64,000 nt of DNA from Paragorgia papillata. Lineage: Eukaryota; Cnidaria; Anthozoa; Scleralcyonacea; Coralliidae. A model generated the notes under the pieces. It was not told the DNA's origin, made no database searches, and saw only the letters and a list, made by a program, of their open reading frames with translations. Within the stretch, counting starts at the first letter, position 1. Every line of letters starts with the position of its first letter. Shown here piece by piece: positions 32,743 to 44,100 of the stretch. The stretch covers positions 146,501 through 210,500 of the forward strand of contig JAWNZC010000344.1 in assembly GCA_035771165.1 (NCBI GenBank). The letters are read 5' to 3'. Both the position numbers and the translations under genes were made by a program.

Positions 32743-35700
32743 TTGGACAAAATTTGTTCGTTAAAATCTATTCACTGTCCAAATTCTAAAAGCAAAATCA
32801 AAATCAAAATCAAAGACTGGTCTATTGTTAATCGTTCAAGCTGGAAAACAGTTCCAACAAAAGGTGAGAAATTGCATTTCAAAGTCCGATCTCATTTGCA
32901 TTTGAATGGAGTCTGGCGGTGCGCCATCTTGAATAAGCCTTCCTTCTCGTGTTCCCTTTGGGGCTTTGTTAATTTTAGTTCATCAGCGCTGTGTTCTAAA
33001 AGTCGAAAGTGCGGCAAGAGTGACAAACATACTGGAAGATGTAATTCAGAGAGACCCGTCCATAAAGTAAATTTTTGGGAGAAATCGCCGGTCTTTTCCA
33101 TCAAGGACAGCCAGGCGAAATTGGTGAAGAGGGTTGAAGAATGTGAAACCAGAGAAGCACAACTGGCCGTCACTGAATGTGGTATCACAACAAAGCAAAA
33201 TGAGCTAGAATCGTTTGCTGAACTTGTGGAAGAGAGGGCAGCTATTGCAAGTAAATGTTTGTGCGTTTTGAGAAAAAGTGTTTTGACAACAACAGTGAAT
33301 GCGTCTACTGTCTACACTTTACACTACACTACACTACAGTGTTATTATTACTATAAAATGGCATAACTTATATATTTTTTACTGTATATTCGGTTATTGT
33401 ATGCCCTTTATCTTGGACTATACCATTCCAAAAATTGTGATATGGTTAGCATCTATATTTTATTATTTTATGAACAGAATCTGACCTTGACAGTTCCTTC
33501 TCTAAGCAAGAAGAAATAGATAGCCATCTTGCTGAGCAAGAAGAAAAATTGGCAGAAATTAGTAGGCAGTATGAAAAACTGAAGACCCTGTTGGACCAGA
33601 AAACACACTCACGCAGCCGTAGGAAAAATACTGCTACCACATTCGCTACAATCACCTCAAGTTCTTCTAGTGTTCGCTATAGAAGAAGACAGGAAAGCAA
33701 GAATGTCCTGGAATTTATTCATGGTGGGGCAGAGGGGGCATTATTTGGTGCATGGGATGTTGTAGCTGCTACTGCAAATAAAAATACCATGAACAATTTG
33801 GTTAGTAGTTATAAGAGGGGGAAATATATACAAGGTGTAGTATCCCAAGCTTTGAAAGACTACAATCAATCAGGGACTACAAGTCCCTCAAACAGGCTGT
33901 GGCTTTTAAGTACCAAAACTTCTTGTCACGAAGAAAGTTTGACCTGATATGTAAAACTCAGTCATCTGCTTTTGATGCTGACCAAGAAGTATGGGTTCCT
34001 CATAACATGAAGTGTTTAGGTATAGATATGCAAGTTCCACTTAATCAAATATCTGATGAAAGTGTTGAAAAATTTGTTAAATCCCTTGATATTGATAACA
34101 TAAATCAGATTCCTAATACCCCTGGGGTAACTAGGACTGTTACTGGGCTAGTGTTTATGATAATTGATCTGCATTTGAGACTTCCACATCTTTGTCGTAA
34201 GCTAGTGTGGTTCAATGATAATACTAACCATTTTGTATTTCAGTTTTCTGATGATGGTGCTCCTGAAACTAGTAAGCTAACTATGTCAATAGGTGGTTAG
34301 AAGTAGGGAGTTTCATCTGTTGCATTGTGTTAGCCTTTGTGAAAAGCATGAAATTCTTGAATTGCTATGGCAACAACACACTGATGAAATGTTACTTGAG
34401 TCAAGTGTTTTTACTGTATGTGGGAAGGAATGTACCATGGAATTTCAGCCAAGTGCTGACATGAGCTGGCAGAGTTGGGCTTGCAATGAATTAAATCAAG
34501 CTGGGTGGAAGTATTGGAACTGATGCCAAGCAGTGGAAGCCTTACACTAATGTTGTGCGTGAAGAGCATCTCAAGAAACTGAACCAGTTTCTTGATTCCC
34601 TTCCCACTAGCACAAATGAAAAGGCTCGTCATGACAAAAAGCTTGCATTTATGGCTGAAAATGGAATTCGACAACTTGGCAAATCTCGAATTGGAATCTT
34701 TGCTGAGAGAGTTAGGCCAGATCCCTTGCATTGTGAAATTAATGGCTGGCAGAATATTTTAGATGTAATTTATAATGAGTCTGTGCAAAGGAAGCTTTTT
34801 CATAAATTTATTATCATAAAATTTTTTTTCATAAAATATTATCAGGAGCAGTTGGCTCAGAAATTTTGGAGAGTGGGAGGATCAGAGATGGTGAACGAGA
34901 ATTTGAGGATGGTGTTGATGGTGCAGCAGCATCGGAATGTGATATTGTAACTGGTGGTAGTGGTATTTCAGTAGATAGTGTTTGTGAAGCTGGTGCATTA
35001 ATAGAAGGTAATATTGAATTGTGTCATAAAAGTATGCAATTTTCTCAATTGGGAATCGAAAGTACAGCAAATGCTAATCTTACCAGTGCTCTTAGAAAAT
35101 CGTCCTCCATTTCTTCTTGCACTACAATTTATGGATGTGGGCTGGCCTACCTTGCACATAAGATAGAAGAGCATTATAATGATGAAAATAAACGTTTCAA
35201 CAGACTACCTGTTCGACTTGTAGGTGAGCAAGCAATATCACTTGCTAGGTATGGTTACAGACTTGTTGATTGCTTACAATCACATGATGAAACAGAGGGA
35301 CAGAAACTGAGACGTATTGCACTTTCAAAGGCTCAAAGGCACTTTCAGTACCTCAGAAATGCTGGTGGATTGTTCAACAAAATTCATGTCAGTATTGCTG
35401 AGCTTGACGAGTTAGAGGAATTCTGTCAACTCTATTTTAATCTTTTGGTTTTGTTTTTTCCTGGTTGCATAAATGTCACTGTATGGACAGTGGGATATGC
35501 TATAGCACACAATGCAAGGAAGCTATATGAATGCTGCAAAGTAGGTTTTGGAATATTGTCTCTTCAGGCAAAGGAATCCAAATATGCTGGGCTGAAAAGG
35601 GAGCTTATGTTAACTAATAGGGCAATAAAGAGCTCAACAGGTGGAAAATGGTGGCAGATAATGAGATCCAACTATGTTAGGTCTTTCTATCTCCCAGAAC

Positions 35701-36112
35701 ATCAACCTGCACCACCAACTTATACATCCCACTTCAAGTCACGTACCCCTTCTCATTGTGAGCTTCCCTGCTACTGTGATTGTGGCAGGTGGAAAGACGT
35801 AGAAAATGTGCTGTGTGCAATGATAGCTTGCTTGTTCTAGATTGTGCACAGCAGCACAAATTATTACCTGCAGTTATTGCAGTTCTTAAACCAATTATTT
35901 GCAGTCAGTGTGATAAACGGTTTGCAGATCCAGGCAGTCTTGAGTCACACAGTGTTGTACATAAGACTACAGGCCAAAAGCCTAAAAGCCAAAAATTAAT
36001 TCCGAAGTCTATGTCTGTGGAGGAGCTTAAAAAAACATTGAAGGATAGAGGGCTTTCCACTTCTGGAAGGAAAGATATATTAGTTAGACGTTTAGAAGGT
36101 GCACTGCCTTGA
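32743..36112 (+). pseudogene. Putative transposase of the CACTA-like element, C2H2 and SAP C-terminus, frameshifted
   Basis: Exon 1 ends at about 33252 (GCAA|GTAAAT) after a coiled-coil-like stretch (AKLVKRVEECETREAQLAV). Exon 2 starts near 33480 and continues the coiled coil (EEKLAEISRQYEKLKTLL). After frame changes near 33895, 34295, 34510 and 34870 come NMKCLGIDMQVPL, TPGVTRTVTGLVFMIIDLHL, FQFSDDGAPET, EFQPSADMSWQSWA, DPLHCEINGWQNILDV, then a helical region (35150-35760). The last part has a C2H2 finger (CSQCDKRF...H-X3-H) and a SAP-type DNA-binding motif (SVEELKKTLKDRGLSTSGRK). The conserved Asp-rich blocks may be a nuclease core; this is inference. The protein would bind and mobilise the element. 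Confidence 0.6.
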
Positions 36113-36202
36113 TTTGGATGTACTGTATTCTTGTAGTTTCCTTAACTCCTTTCTTTATCAGGAACTTTATTCTGGGTAATACACTACTGTAGTAATACAC
36201 TG

Positions 36203-36576
36203 GTTACTCAGGGTTAATTAATGCCTGGGTCCTGCAAAATATGGCCAAAAACAGAATAATTTCATAAAAAATTTAGAATAAAGAAAGTAAGGGTGGTTGA
36301 TGTTTAGATAGGTGGACCATCATATTTTACTGTCCATGAACATTTCTGTTGCCATGGACACAATAACGTGATAGCTGCAGGGGTGCTTTTGGGGGCTGTG
36401 AAAACATCGTCGCCGCCGACCCACAGTATCCACATGCCTAAAATCAAATAATAAAATGTTCATGGACAGTAGAATATGATGGTCCACCTATCTAAACATC
36501 AACCACCCTTACATTTTTTATTCTAAATTTTTTATGAAATTATTCTATGGGACCCAGGCATTAATGTACCTGAGTA
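36203..36576. repeat. Foldback element inside the CACTA-like transposon
   Basis: Long arms: GTTACTCAGG ... ATGCCTGGGTCC ... AAGGGTGGTTGATGTTTAGA ... TGTCCATGAACATTT at the left, and the reverse complement ending CCTGAGTAAC at the right. About 374 bp with a central loop of roughly 90 bp (CGTCGCCGCCGAC). The left arm has a small insertion. Probably a nested MITE. Confidence 0.85.
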
Positions 36577-36593
36577 ACAAACTCAATTTTGGC

Positions 36594-36825
36594 TAATTCC
36601 AGATGATATTATTTACCTCGGGGAGAACCCCCGGATGGGAAGGAGTTGACAAAACTATCTCATTTAATCAACTCCTTCTCCTCCAGGGGGACTTTTGCAT
36701 TTTATTCTGGCTTATTCCAGATGATATTATTTAGCTTGGGGAAAACCCCCGGTTGGGAAGGAGTTGACAAACTATCCCATTTAATCAACTCCTTCCCCTC
36801 CAGGGGTACTTTTGCAAAGTCACAC
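36594..36825. repeat. Tandem duplication of a palindrome-bearing unit
   Basis: Two units of about 115-119 bp, each with TTCCAGATGATATTATTTA, an ACCCCCGG block, and an inverted pair GGAGTTGAC...CAACTCCTTC. Units differ at several positions, so this is older than the 68-bp duplication at 26472. Confidence 0.85.
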
Positions 36826-37184
36826 AATTGCCAGCTTCAGTTTGGTAGCTTAGAAATTATTAATAGCTCACTGTGCCATTTATTAGTTTAATCATTGTTG
36901 GTTTTATCATTGAATTACTTACTATAGCATTATGTACAAAGGTGAGGTCACTACTCAAATCCAGATCATTAGGCCATTTTTGCTCAGCATTGTCACATGG
37001 TCATGGGGCAAAACTTGTGATTGTTTAGTGTAATAAAAGAATGCTACAGAAGTCATACACAGATGAGTAGAGTTTAATTAATCTCACTTTTATTTCGAAA
37101 AGAATTATCGATGATGTACATTTGCCCATTTTTGTACCATGTCGCAAAAGGCTATTATCATAAACACTATTAAAACTAAGTCAT

Positions 37185-37369
37185 CATCCTCGTTCCCAGA
37201 GCCTCCTCGGTTTACCTGGATATTGGAGGCCCTGGCAACAGATGATAAATTATGTAACCTGATTGGCTATTACTTGGCTACAGATAAAAGACAGAATGGA
37301 TGTCGCAAAATCTTTTACCAGGGCCTCTGATTTCCAGGTAAACCGAGAAAGTCCTGGGAACAAGGATGA
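37185..37369. repeat. MITE with TCATCCTCGTTCCCAG ends
   Basis: The inverted ends TCATCCTCGTTCCCAG and CTGGGAACAAGGATGA are followed by paired CTCGGTTTACCTGG and CCAGGTAAACCGAG blocks. About 185 bp, nested in the CACTA-like element between its two genes. Confidence 0.8.
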
Positions 37370-38100
37370 ACCTAACTTTGTAGGGATGTACTGTACTAAA
37401 CTAACTTTATGTATGATTAATATTAGCAGTTACACTCAATTAAATGTTCAGGAAAAGTGTGATGGTGAAATTACTAATAAGTGTCAATTATTTGTAAGAC
37501 CAGTTGTGAAAACACAACTGCAAGTCCTTTCAGTGTTAATGGAGGCCCATTACAGGGTTTCACCATAACACTTTTTCTGAACTTTATTTTCACTGGACAA
37601 CCATATCAGTCATATAAAGGTCCAGTAAGGGCCATCCCTCATTGGTCCAGTGTTACTACAGGAGGAAACAGGAGTTTTCAGAGAAAACCTGTGGTGTTTC
37701 GTAGAGTCAAACTGGAAGCACACTTCTCACATGCGGCCAAGGTAAAACTTTACCCAAATTTAATTGTGAAATTAATTAAATAGTACAGCAAGGATTACAT
37801 GAAGAACATTTAACTGGAATACTATATAGACAATAAATCTCGAGAATGTTCTAAAATTGTATTAAAATTACCATTGCAAATGAAATAAAATAATTATTTG
37901 GATTAATTAATCAAGAATGGATTCACTAGCTGACCAGTGAACAATGCCAACAGCCTCTGATTGAAGTCCCCAGAGTATTAAAAATGTGTAGACCAGGCTT
38001 GGACTGGCAATTTTGCCATAGTTCTGGCACAGCCAGCCATTGTGCTGGCAGAAGATGGTCAGTCCAAGCCTGGTGTACTTTATATAGCATAACAATTATT
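37370..38100. other. No gene seen between the convergent genes
   Basis: Contains a short inverted pair (CCAGGCTTGGACTGGC near 37993; CAGTCCAAGCCTGG near 38060). No coding signal is supported. Confidence 0.5.
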
Positions 38101-38810
38101 TTAAGCATTTAAATTACAAAGTGCTTGAAGCTGCAAGTTCATAGCAAAGTCATCCTTATCATACCTCTGTACGAAAAATGTTACTGTGAGCTTCTCGTGC
38201 TTCTGAGAATACTCGAACAGTATTGGGGTCTGCTTACCAACGACAACAGCTGCCCTTCCCTGATATTGGAGGATGTTCCTTCCATTTTCCTTCACTTTCG
38301 CATAATGCCTCTTACGGAGAAAATTGTCTCCCCTAAATCGCACAGGCGAAAAAACTTTTGATGCATTGGCGAAGGTATCTATCCGCACCGTGATTTGGCC
38401 TTCGGCTGTCGGACACGTCAAATTGGCCCCATATGCAACACAAATTGTGCACACATGTCGGAAAATCGAGTAGGGCACAAACAACTTAACTGGCGGCATC
38501 AAACCCGTGTTTCTTGATCTCCCCAGTTTAGCTGCGAATGCCCTACCGATTTGCCGTAAGTAGCCATCGATCATGGGACCAGTCAACTCGAGCTTGAGCG
38601 AGCATCTTTCTTCCAGAGTCGCATCCAGATTCTGCATCCCATAGTTTGGCTTTGATTTACAACGCCAAACAGCATCCAACCACCTTTTTTCCACGCTAAA
38701 CTTCATGCTACTGAAGCGCGATTCCAAAAGAAGTCCGGTCTCTCCGTATCGTTTCCAAATTCCCCTAAGTTAAGGTTCGATAGCTGCGAAGAGATATCAA
38801 CTTTCGCCAT
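38101..38810 (-). CDS. Accessory protein of the CACTA-like element, unknown function
   Basis: ATG at 38810 (MAKVDISSQLSNLNLGEF) lies 95 bp inside the right terminus. The frame changes once near 38727 and then stays open for 208 codons to 38101. It contains ERCSLKLELTGPMIDGYLRQ, PVKLFVPYSIFRHVC, GQITVRIDTFANAS and FFVQRYDKDDFA, a mixed alpha/beta protein with no motif I recognise. It is convergent with the putative transposase and has its own start next to the terminal repeat, so it is likely an element-borne second gene. Could also be a captured host sequence. Confidence 0.5.
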
Positions 38811-39066
38811 GTTGTTTTGGAGGGAAAAGTTTCAAAATCGGTGCATCCGTTGATAATCTAAGCCCGCGCTTCCGGGAGAAAAATGCATAGCAACCGACCA
38901 CCGTGGCTGGAATTCATGACATGTAAATACAGACAGGAATATAAATTGACCACCATCAAATAGATTTATATGAACAATTATAAATATTACATACCATAAA
39001 TATATTTTCCACCGTTTGTTTGGCCAACATAAAATTAACATATCATTAAAATAGCCTGTATTGCCG

Positions 39067-39840
39067 CTAAAATACTTCGTCCTTTGCATGAATTGCATCC
39101 ACGATTGCATCCCATCTCTCCCACGGGTGATCCCATGTCCCGCCATTTTGCTTTTGCAAGTCCTCAGCACTGACCTATATATATAACTGGACTGCGGGTG
39201 CTGGCCAAAAATGTGTCCCCATTTTCACTTTCAAAATGGCGGCATTTATGGGTCCTTCTGCTAATGGTAGCGACCACTGACATGCACTTATCGTAAGAAA
39301 AAAGAATATTTATGTAAATACAAAGCGATTTTCTTACTTTTAACTTTATTAATAAATCGTTCCTATGCGAGGGCTTCCCCAGAGGTGAATAAAATTGTCT
39401 AGCGTTACTGCGTTAGCCAGAACAAAATACTAAAGAGTAAGACCAATAAATTCGGACAGGAAAGAGTTAATGCATGCAGGTTGGTCATTGTTAATTTCTT
39501 GTGGAACGACTCAAGAGGCCTGCTGGATTATTTGTCTGACCAAATAGGAATATCGCCTCCCATGTAAACAGCCCCTAAGAAGAACTCGGTACGCCTCGCT
39601 TCTTTACGATTTTCTCGTGATGTTACCGAACATGAAATACCGAACATGTCCAACACGAACTAGAGATTCTTAGGTATTGGTCAGCGACCTTCACCATTAG
39701 CAAAAGGACCCATAAATGCCGCCATTTTGAAAACGATTTTGGGGACACTTTTCCTAACTCAAAGGTAATAGGAGCACGCAGTCCAGTTATATATATAGGT
39801 CAGTGGTCCTCAGTCCCTTCTGAGAAACTGTCCAGCGGAA
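39067..39840 (-). pseudogene. Last exon of an unidentified gene, split by a MITE
   Basis: If 39168-39805 and one copy of GTCCTCAG are removed, the minus strand reads an open stretch from a possible acceptor (CTGGACAG near 39833) through DSFSEGTEDLQKQNGG and DHPWERWDAIVDAIHAKDEV to a TAG at 39067-39069. Only about 36 codons, so support is weak; upstream exons are not identified. The alternative frame over 38832-39170 is likely a shadow. Confidence 0.3.
39168..39805. mobile_element. hAT-type non-autonomous element with perfect 8-bp target duplication
   Basis: Inverted ends CACTGACCTATATATATAAC and rc (GTTATATATATAGGTCAGTG), followed by paired ATTTATGGGTCC / GGACCCATAAAT arms. GTCCTCAG is duplicated on both sides (39160-39167; 39806-39813). 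638 bp, no coding region. The size of the duplication fits the hAT superfamily. Confidence 0.9.
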
Positions 39841-40315
39841 AATTAATTTGTTTTGGTTTCTACTTAGTGTAGCCCTACACGAATTGTACAGTTCAAGAAG
39901 ATTGGAGGTTTTATGTCTTTTATAATGGAGTTTTTAAAATAGAACATGCTATGTAATCGAGTGAAATGCCCAATATTACTTTAACTATATATACGTCCAC
40001 AGTGCCTACTGTTGGCTATGAAGCTGAACATTGGTAAGTTCCAAAGTTATAAATTCAAACAGTTTAAAAATCGCATTAACTTAGTTTGAACAGGCTACAG
40101 GCATATATAAGTTAATGATGCATATTTTTTTATACAATACCCTGGTTGCTATGCGTGTTTTCATTTTAAATAGAATCTGACTATTTGAGTATTTCTTCGA
40201 ATCATATTATTCAGTAGAAGAGTAAAAACCAAAATACTTTGTTTAGGCAGTCATGTGAAACTGTTTTATGCATAACAGCACCAGACTGCTGCACAATTTA
40301 TTTTTTCAATGATTA
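39841..40315. other. No gene seen
   Basis: AT-rich sequence, no supported feature, ends with TA (40314-40315), the target site of the MITE that follows. Confidence 0.5.
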
Positions 40316-40629
40316 AAGGTGATGTACAGTCCGTTCTGCGCATGTACGAAACTAATGTTTACATCTAAATTTACAAAAAAAAATACTAATACCTTATTCA
40401 AGATTGTAAGCTTTTCTTGGTTCCCATTCATTACTTGTACCCAAAACAAAACATTTTCAGGAGAAATAGAAGAAATCTGAGGAGATATCCTCGCCGAATC
40501 GCTTGGTTTTCTGCCATGTTGTTCCTAACGGTTTACATTGAGTTGAGTACTTCATGTAATTATCTACGAATGTCTGTTTTGTGGGGGACCACAATGCGGT
40601 CATGCGCAGAACGGACTGTACGTAACCTT
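40316..40629. mobile_element. MITE with TA target duplication
   Basis: Inverted ends AAGGTGATGTACAGTCCG and rc of CGGACTGTACGTAACCTT, continuing through TTCTGCGCATG. TA on both sides suggests a Tc1/mariner-type non-autonomous element. 314 bp, no coding region. Confidence 0.8.
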
Positions 40630-41128
40630 TAGTAATAATACCATAACTCAAACTATTTACAATGCAATATAATTACATAACCATATTATGCGAGTCAAAT
40701 CCTCTCCTTAGCCAAGCTCTTGGGAATTTGTAAAAAATAATCTCAAATTAGAAAACATGGTACAGTAATCACACACATTTTGAATTGAGTTAAGAAGTTG
40801 AAACTAAATTACTATTCATAATTCTAAAGTCAATACAAGCTCAAGCTGTAGACATTATCAATATACTGTATATTGTATATCTACAGTACAGTAGGTCGCT
40901 TGTGGTCAAATCTTGGTTTGCATTAAATGCTTTTCTAATGATGCTCAATGCCAATCAAAGCCCAGGTGTAATTGCTGGGGGATGTTGTTATTGTTAGATT
41001 TGACTCACATGTATACACATTAACCACCCGAATGCTAGCTGGATGTTAAAACGAATGGCTTTCAGTCCCATATCTTATTGAGTAATGTAATCCAATAATA
41101 TTCAATTTTCGCAGTAAGTTTCGTTCCA
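40630..41128. other. No gene seen; 3' flank of the NHL gene
   Basis: AT-rich, with TA-rich words near 40860-40890. Could include the 3' UTR of the minus-strand gene that ends at 41129. Confidence 0.4.
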
Positions 41129-44100
41129 TCACACTGTGGAATCTTTATGTGCACTTGATACTATATTAGAGTCTAACACCAACATGTGTGTTCTTCTTAG
41201 TCTTGTAGTTGTATTTTGTCTCTGTCCATTGAGTTCAACATAAGATCTAATACGTTGTCCTGTTCCATCCCGTATTATTCTCCTCCTTGTTGATTGCAGC
41301 GCTTCCTCTTGAACACGATGGGAAAGCTCAGTTGTAGTTGCTTCATCCTCACTTTCACTAGCACCTTCACCATCATTCATTTCACTGTCTCCCAAATGTC
41401 CATTCCTGTGCTCATCTGAAATGTTATCAAGGCTACAAACGAAATCTTCTGTAAGTTTGTACACAACAGCACCATTCTGCCATCCTGCATTGAGCTGCTC
41501 AACCGGTATTACTGTGGGTTTGCCACAGGTCTTGATCAGGCTTCCGTAGTATGTTTTAGCATTACCTCTCAATAACTTCAAGGCACGTCCTTGTTCAGGT
41601 TGTTGTGAGGAGGGCAACATTTCAAGCCAAAATCCTGAAACATGGCAGCCATTAGACGTTTTAGTTGATGGAAGGGCCTTGTTTACCTGAAGTAACCACC
41701 ACTTATCACCACTGGGAATGCCATCTTCTATTCCAGGATTAACAGCCACAATGTCCCCAGGAATAAGACTGTAATCTTCATTTCTACTACTCAATGGATT
41801 TTGCATTTGCTCACTGTTGTCCATGTTTTCATGTAGCTCATCCATTAACTGTTGGAAGCTTGGGTAGTACCTCTCATTTGCATCAGATTCTTGAAACAGC
41901 GTCTAGCTGATTGACTACACAGGGTGCGAAGCCACACTTTGCTCTGTAAACATCTGACATTCTGTGTTGGAATTGCTTTGGTGATGACATTCATGGCTCT
42001 TGCCTTCTTCAACTCTTCATTAAGTTTTCCCTTTTATGTCTCAGTTAGGGTCGATTCTTTGGGATGCAGGTTCTCCTTTATCTTTCTATATTCCTGAATA
42101 ACAGAAATAGAAGAAAGTGAAGACTTGTGGCTTGCTTGATATGCTTGGAAGGTGTTTGTGTGATAAGAGTGTGGACATTCACAGGACTTCTTTATCAGCT
42201 CTTCTTCCTCATAGCCTTTAGACCGACTGTACTGCTGCATGGTTGGATGACGGTATTGTCCACTTTGCTTATGCTTAGCAAAGCCATGCTCTTTTCTGGA
42301 CTCATTGGTGAAAGCATACAGGTTGACATTTGCTGTATCTGTTCCAAGTTCATTAAATGCACGGGAATGGCACTTTAATGAAGAAACGGTTTCCGCAAAG
42401 CCTTCCAGTGTCTTAGAATGGATGGAGCCGTCTGAGCCATCTAAGCAGCTTCTGTTCATGAGGTGAGCTTTTCTCTTGGCCATTATGCATTGCATAAAAG
42501 TCAGACTGCTGGTCAGCTTCTCAATACCGTTGGTAAATGGCATTATAGGGGTACCATGCGATCTCCTTTTCTTGTTTTGCTCTTTCTTTGGTAAGAACCC
42601 AATTGCATCATAGATGTTTCGAACATTTGACATGAATTCTACTGCAAATCCAAGTTCTGAATAAAGCTTGATACACCCATGATTCCTTCCCCCAATGCAG
42701 CAGATAAGAGCAGAATTCAAGTCAAATGTAATACCTGTTGGCTCATGAAGCTCAGCGGTAGTAGCTTTTCCATCTCTGCAACCAGCATCTCCACTTCCAA
42801 CAGCTGTTGACTCCACCCACACATTTGCATTGTTTTTCCATTCCAGTAGAGTTACTTTGTGGCTACCAACATCTGTTACGCCAATCTGCCCGTTCGCTGC
42901 TGCTGATACGTCAAAGACTGTCTTAAATCCTTGAGCAATAACTGAAGTTTCTTTCAATCTAGTGTTTATTTCTTTAACTAGATTCCCATCAGCAACAATA
43001 ATAGAATCCAATTTACTTGGGTTAAAACAAAGACCCCGAGGAGATTGCAAGTTATCGATGATCAAAATGAGCTGACCATGTAACAGTGACTCATCCAAAC
43101 GAACTAAAACCAAAGTTGTGCCTGCTGTTATTGCCAAAGTGCTAATGTCAATGACTGTAAGGCCTTCTGGTCTCCAGTTCTCTGGGACTGAATGGATCTT
43201 GAGAGTTCCCACTAATTTGGAACCATGTATGGCTTGTACCCCATCAATGTACCGAATGACATGATTCCCTTGATCTGCAACGAAACACACCTCTTTCTTA
43301 AGGTGAGAACATACCATGACATCCAGGCCAGCTGGTTGGCTGACGGATGCCTTTGGTGGTACCACTGGATTTGAGTGTGCTGAGCCAATATAGGTAAAAA
43401 TACATCAGTACAATCATTTATAAATATTTGGGGTCATGTGATGGTTAAATAAACCCATCCCATTTATTCCTTTTTACTCCAGTCTGTTTAACCTGGTGCT
43501 AGTCAGTTTTACTAATTAAAGAGAGAATCCTCAGTAAGCCTAGGCAATAATTGACTGAACTAGGTAATGATGATGTAAAAATTCCTGTCATATTTAATTC
43601 TGCTCTTCCTTATTACTTCCTAACTTCAGGGGGAAAATTTAATTTTACTCACCAGGCTCATCCCATTTTCCAAGAGAAATACATTTGGCAGGATTGTGTC
43701 GATTTCCCATAACAACAACTTCGAATTCAGCATCTATGTATTATGAATTTTTTTTGTAAGTTTCTAAATTGGTGTAGATCTACAGCAGGGATATTCAATT
43801 GGTGGACTGCGTAAAAAAATAGTATGGATCGAAGTCAACCTAAAAATTGGCTTACGGAGTTAATTCCAGTAACTCAGTAAGCCAATTTTTAGGTTCACTT
43901 GACTAATGGAAGTCAGAAAATAATGAAAAATTTTCTCTCACTTTCATGTGATTACTATTAGCATAATAGTTTTAATACCTGTCCACAAGAAATCTCCATT
44001 AGCATTGGTGGTAATGTACAGTGGCCTCCCAAGCAGTGTATGTGTTTTTGCTTCCACAGCATAGGTCCGGTACTGCTCTGGCACCAACGTTACTAGAGCA

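Larger units (their letters stand above)
32303..38905. mobile_element. CACTA-like DNA transposon, complete (6603 bp)
   Basis: Termini are inverted: CACGGTGGTCGGTTGCTATG at 32303 and its exact reverse complement ending at 38905, with pairing extending to about 33 bp (3 mismatches, ending TCCTCCCG/TCTCCCG). GCT flanks both sides (32300-32302; 38906-38908), a 3-bp target duplication. A CAC start and 3-bp duplication fit CACTA/EnSpm-type elements. It carries two convergent coding regions: + strand 32743-36112 (C2H2 and SAP) and - strand 38101-38810. Foldback repeats lie between them (36203, 37185). The protein was not recognisable as a standard EnSpm transposase, so the class rests on the ends. 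Confidence 0.8.

Noticed and set aside
38832..39170. 112-codon minus-strand frame
   Set aside because: It starts inside a MITE and crosses the end of the CACTA-like element; another frame fits the joined exon better.
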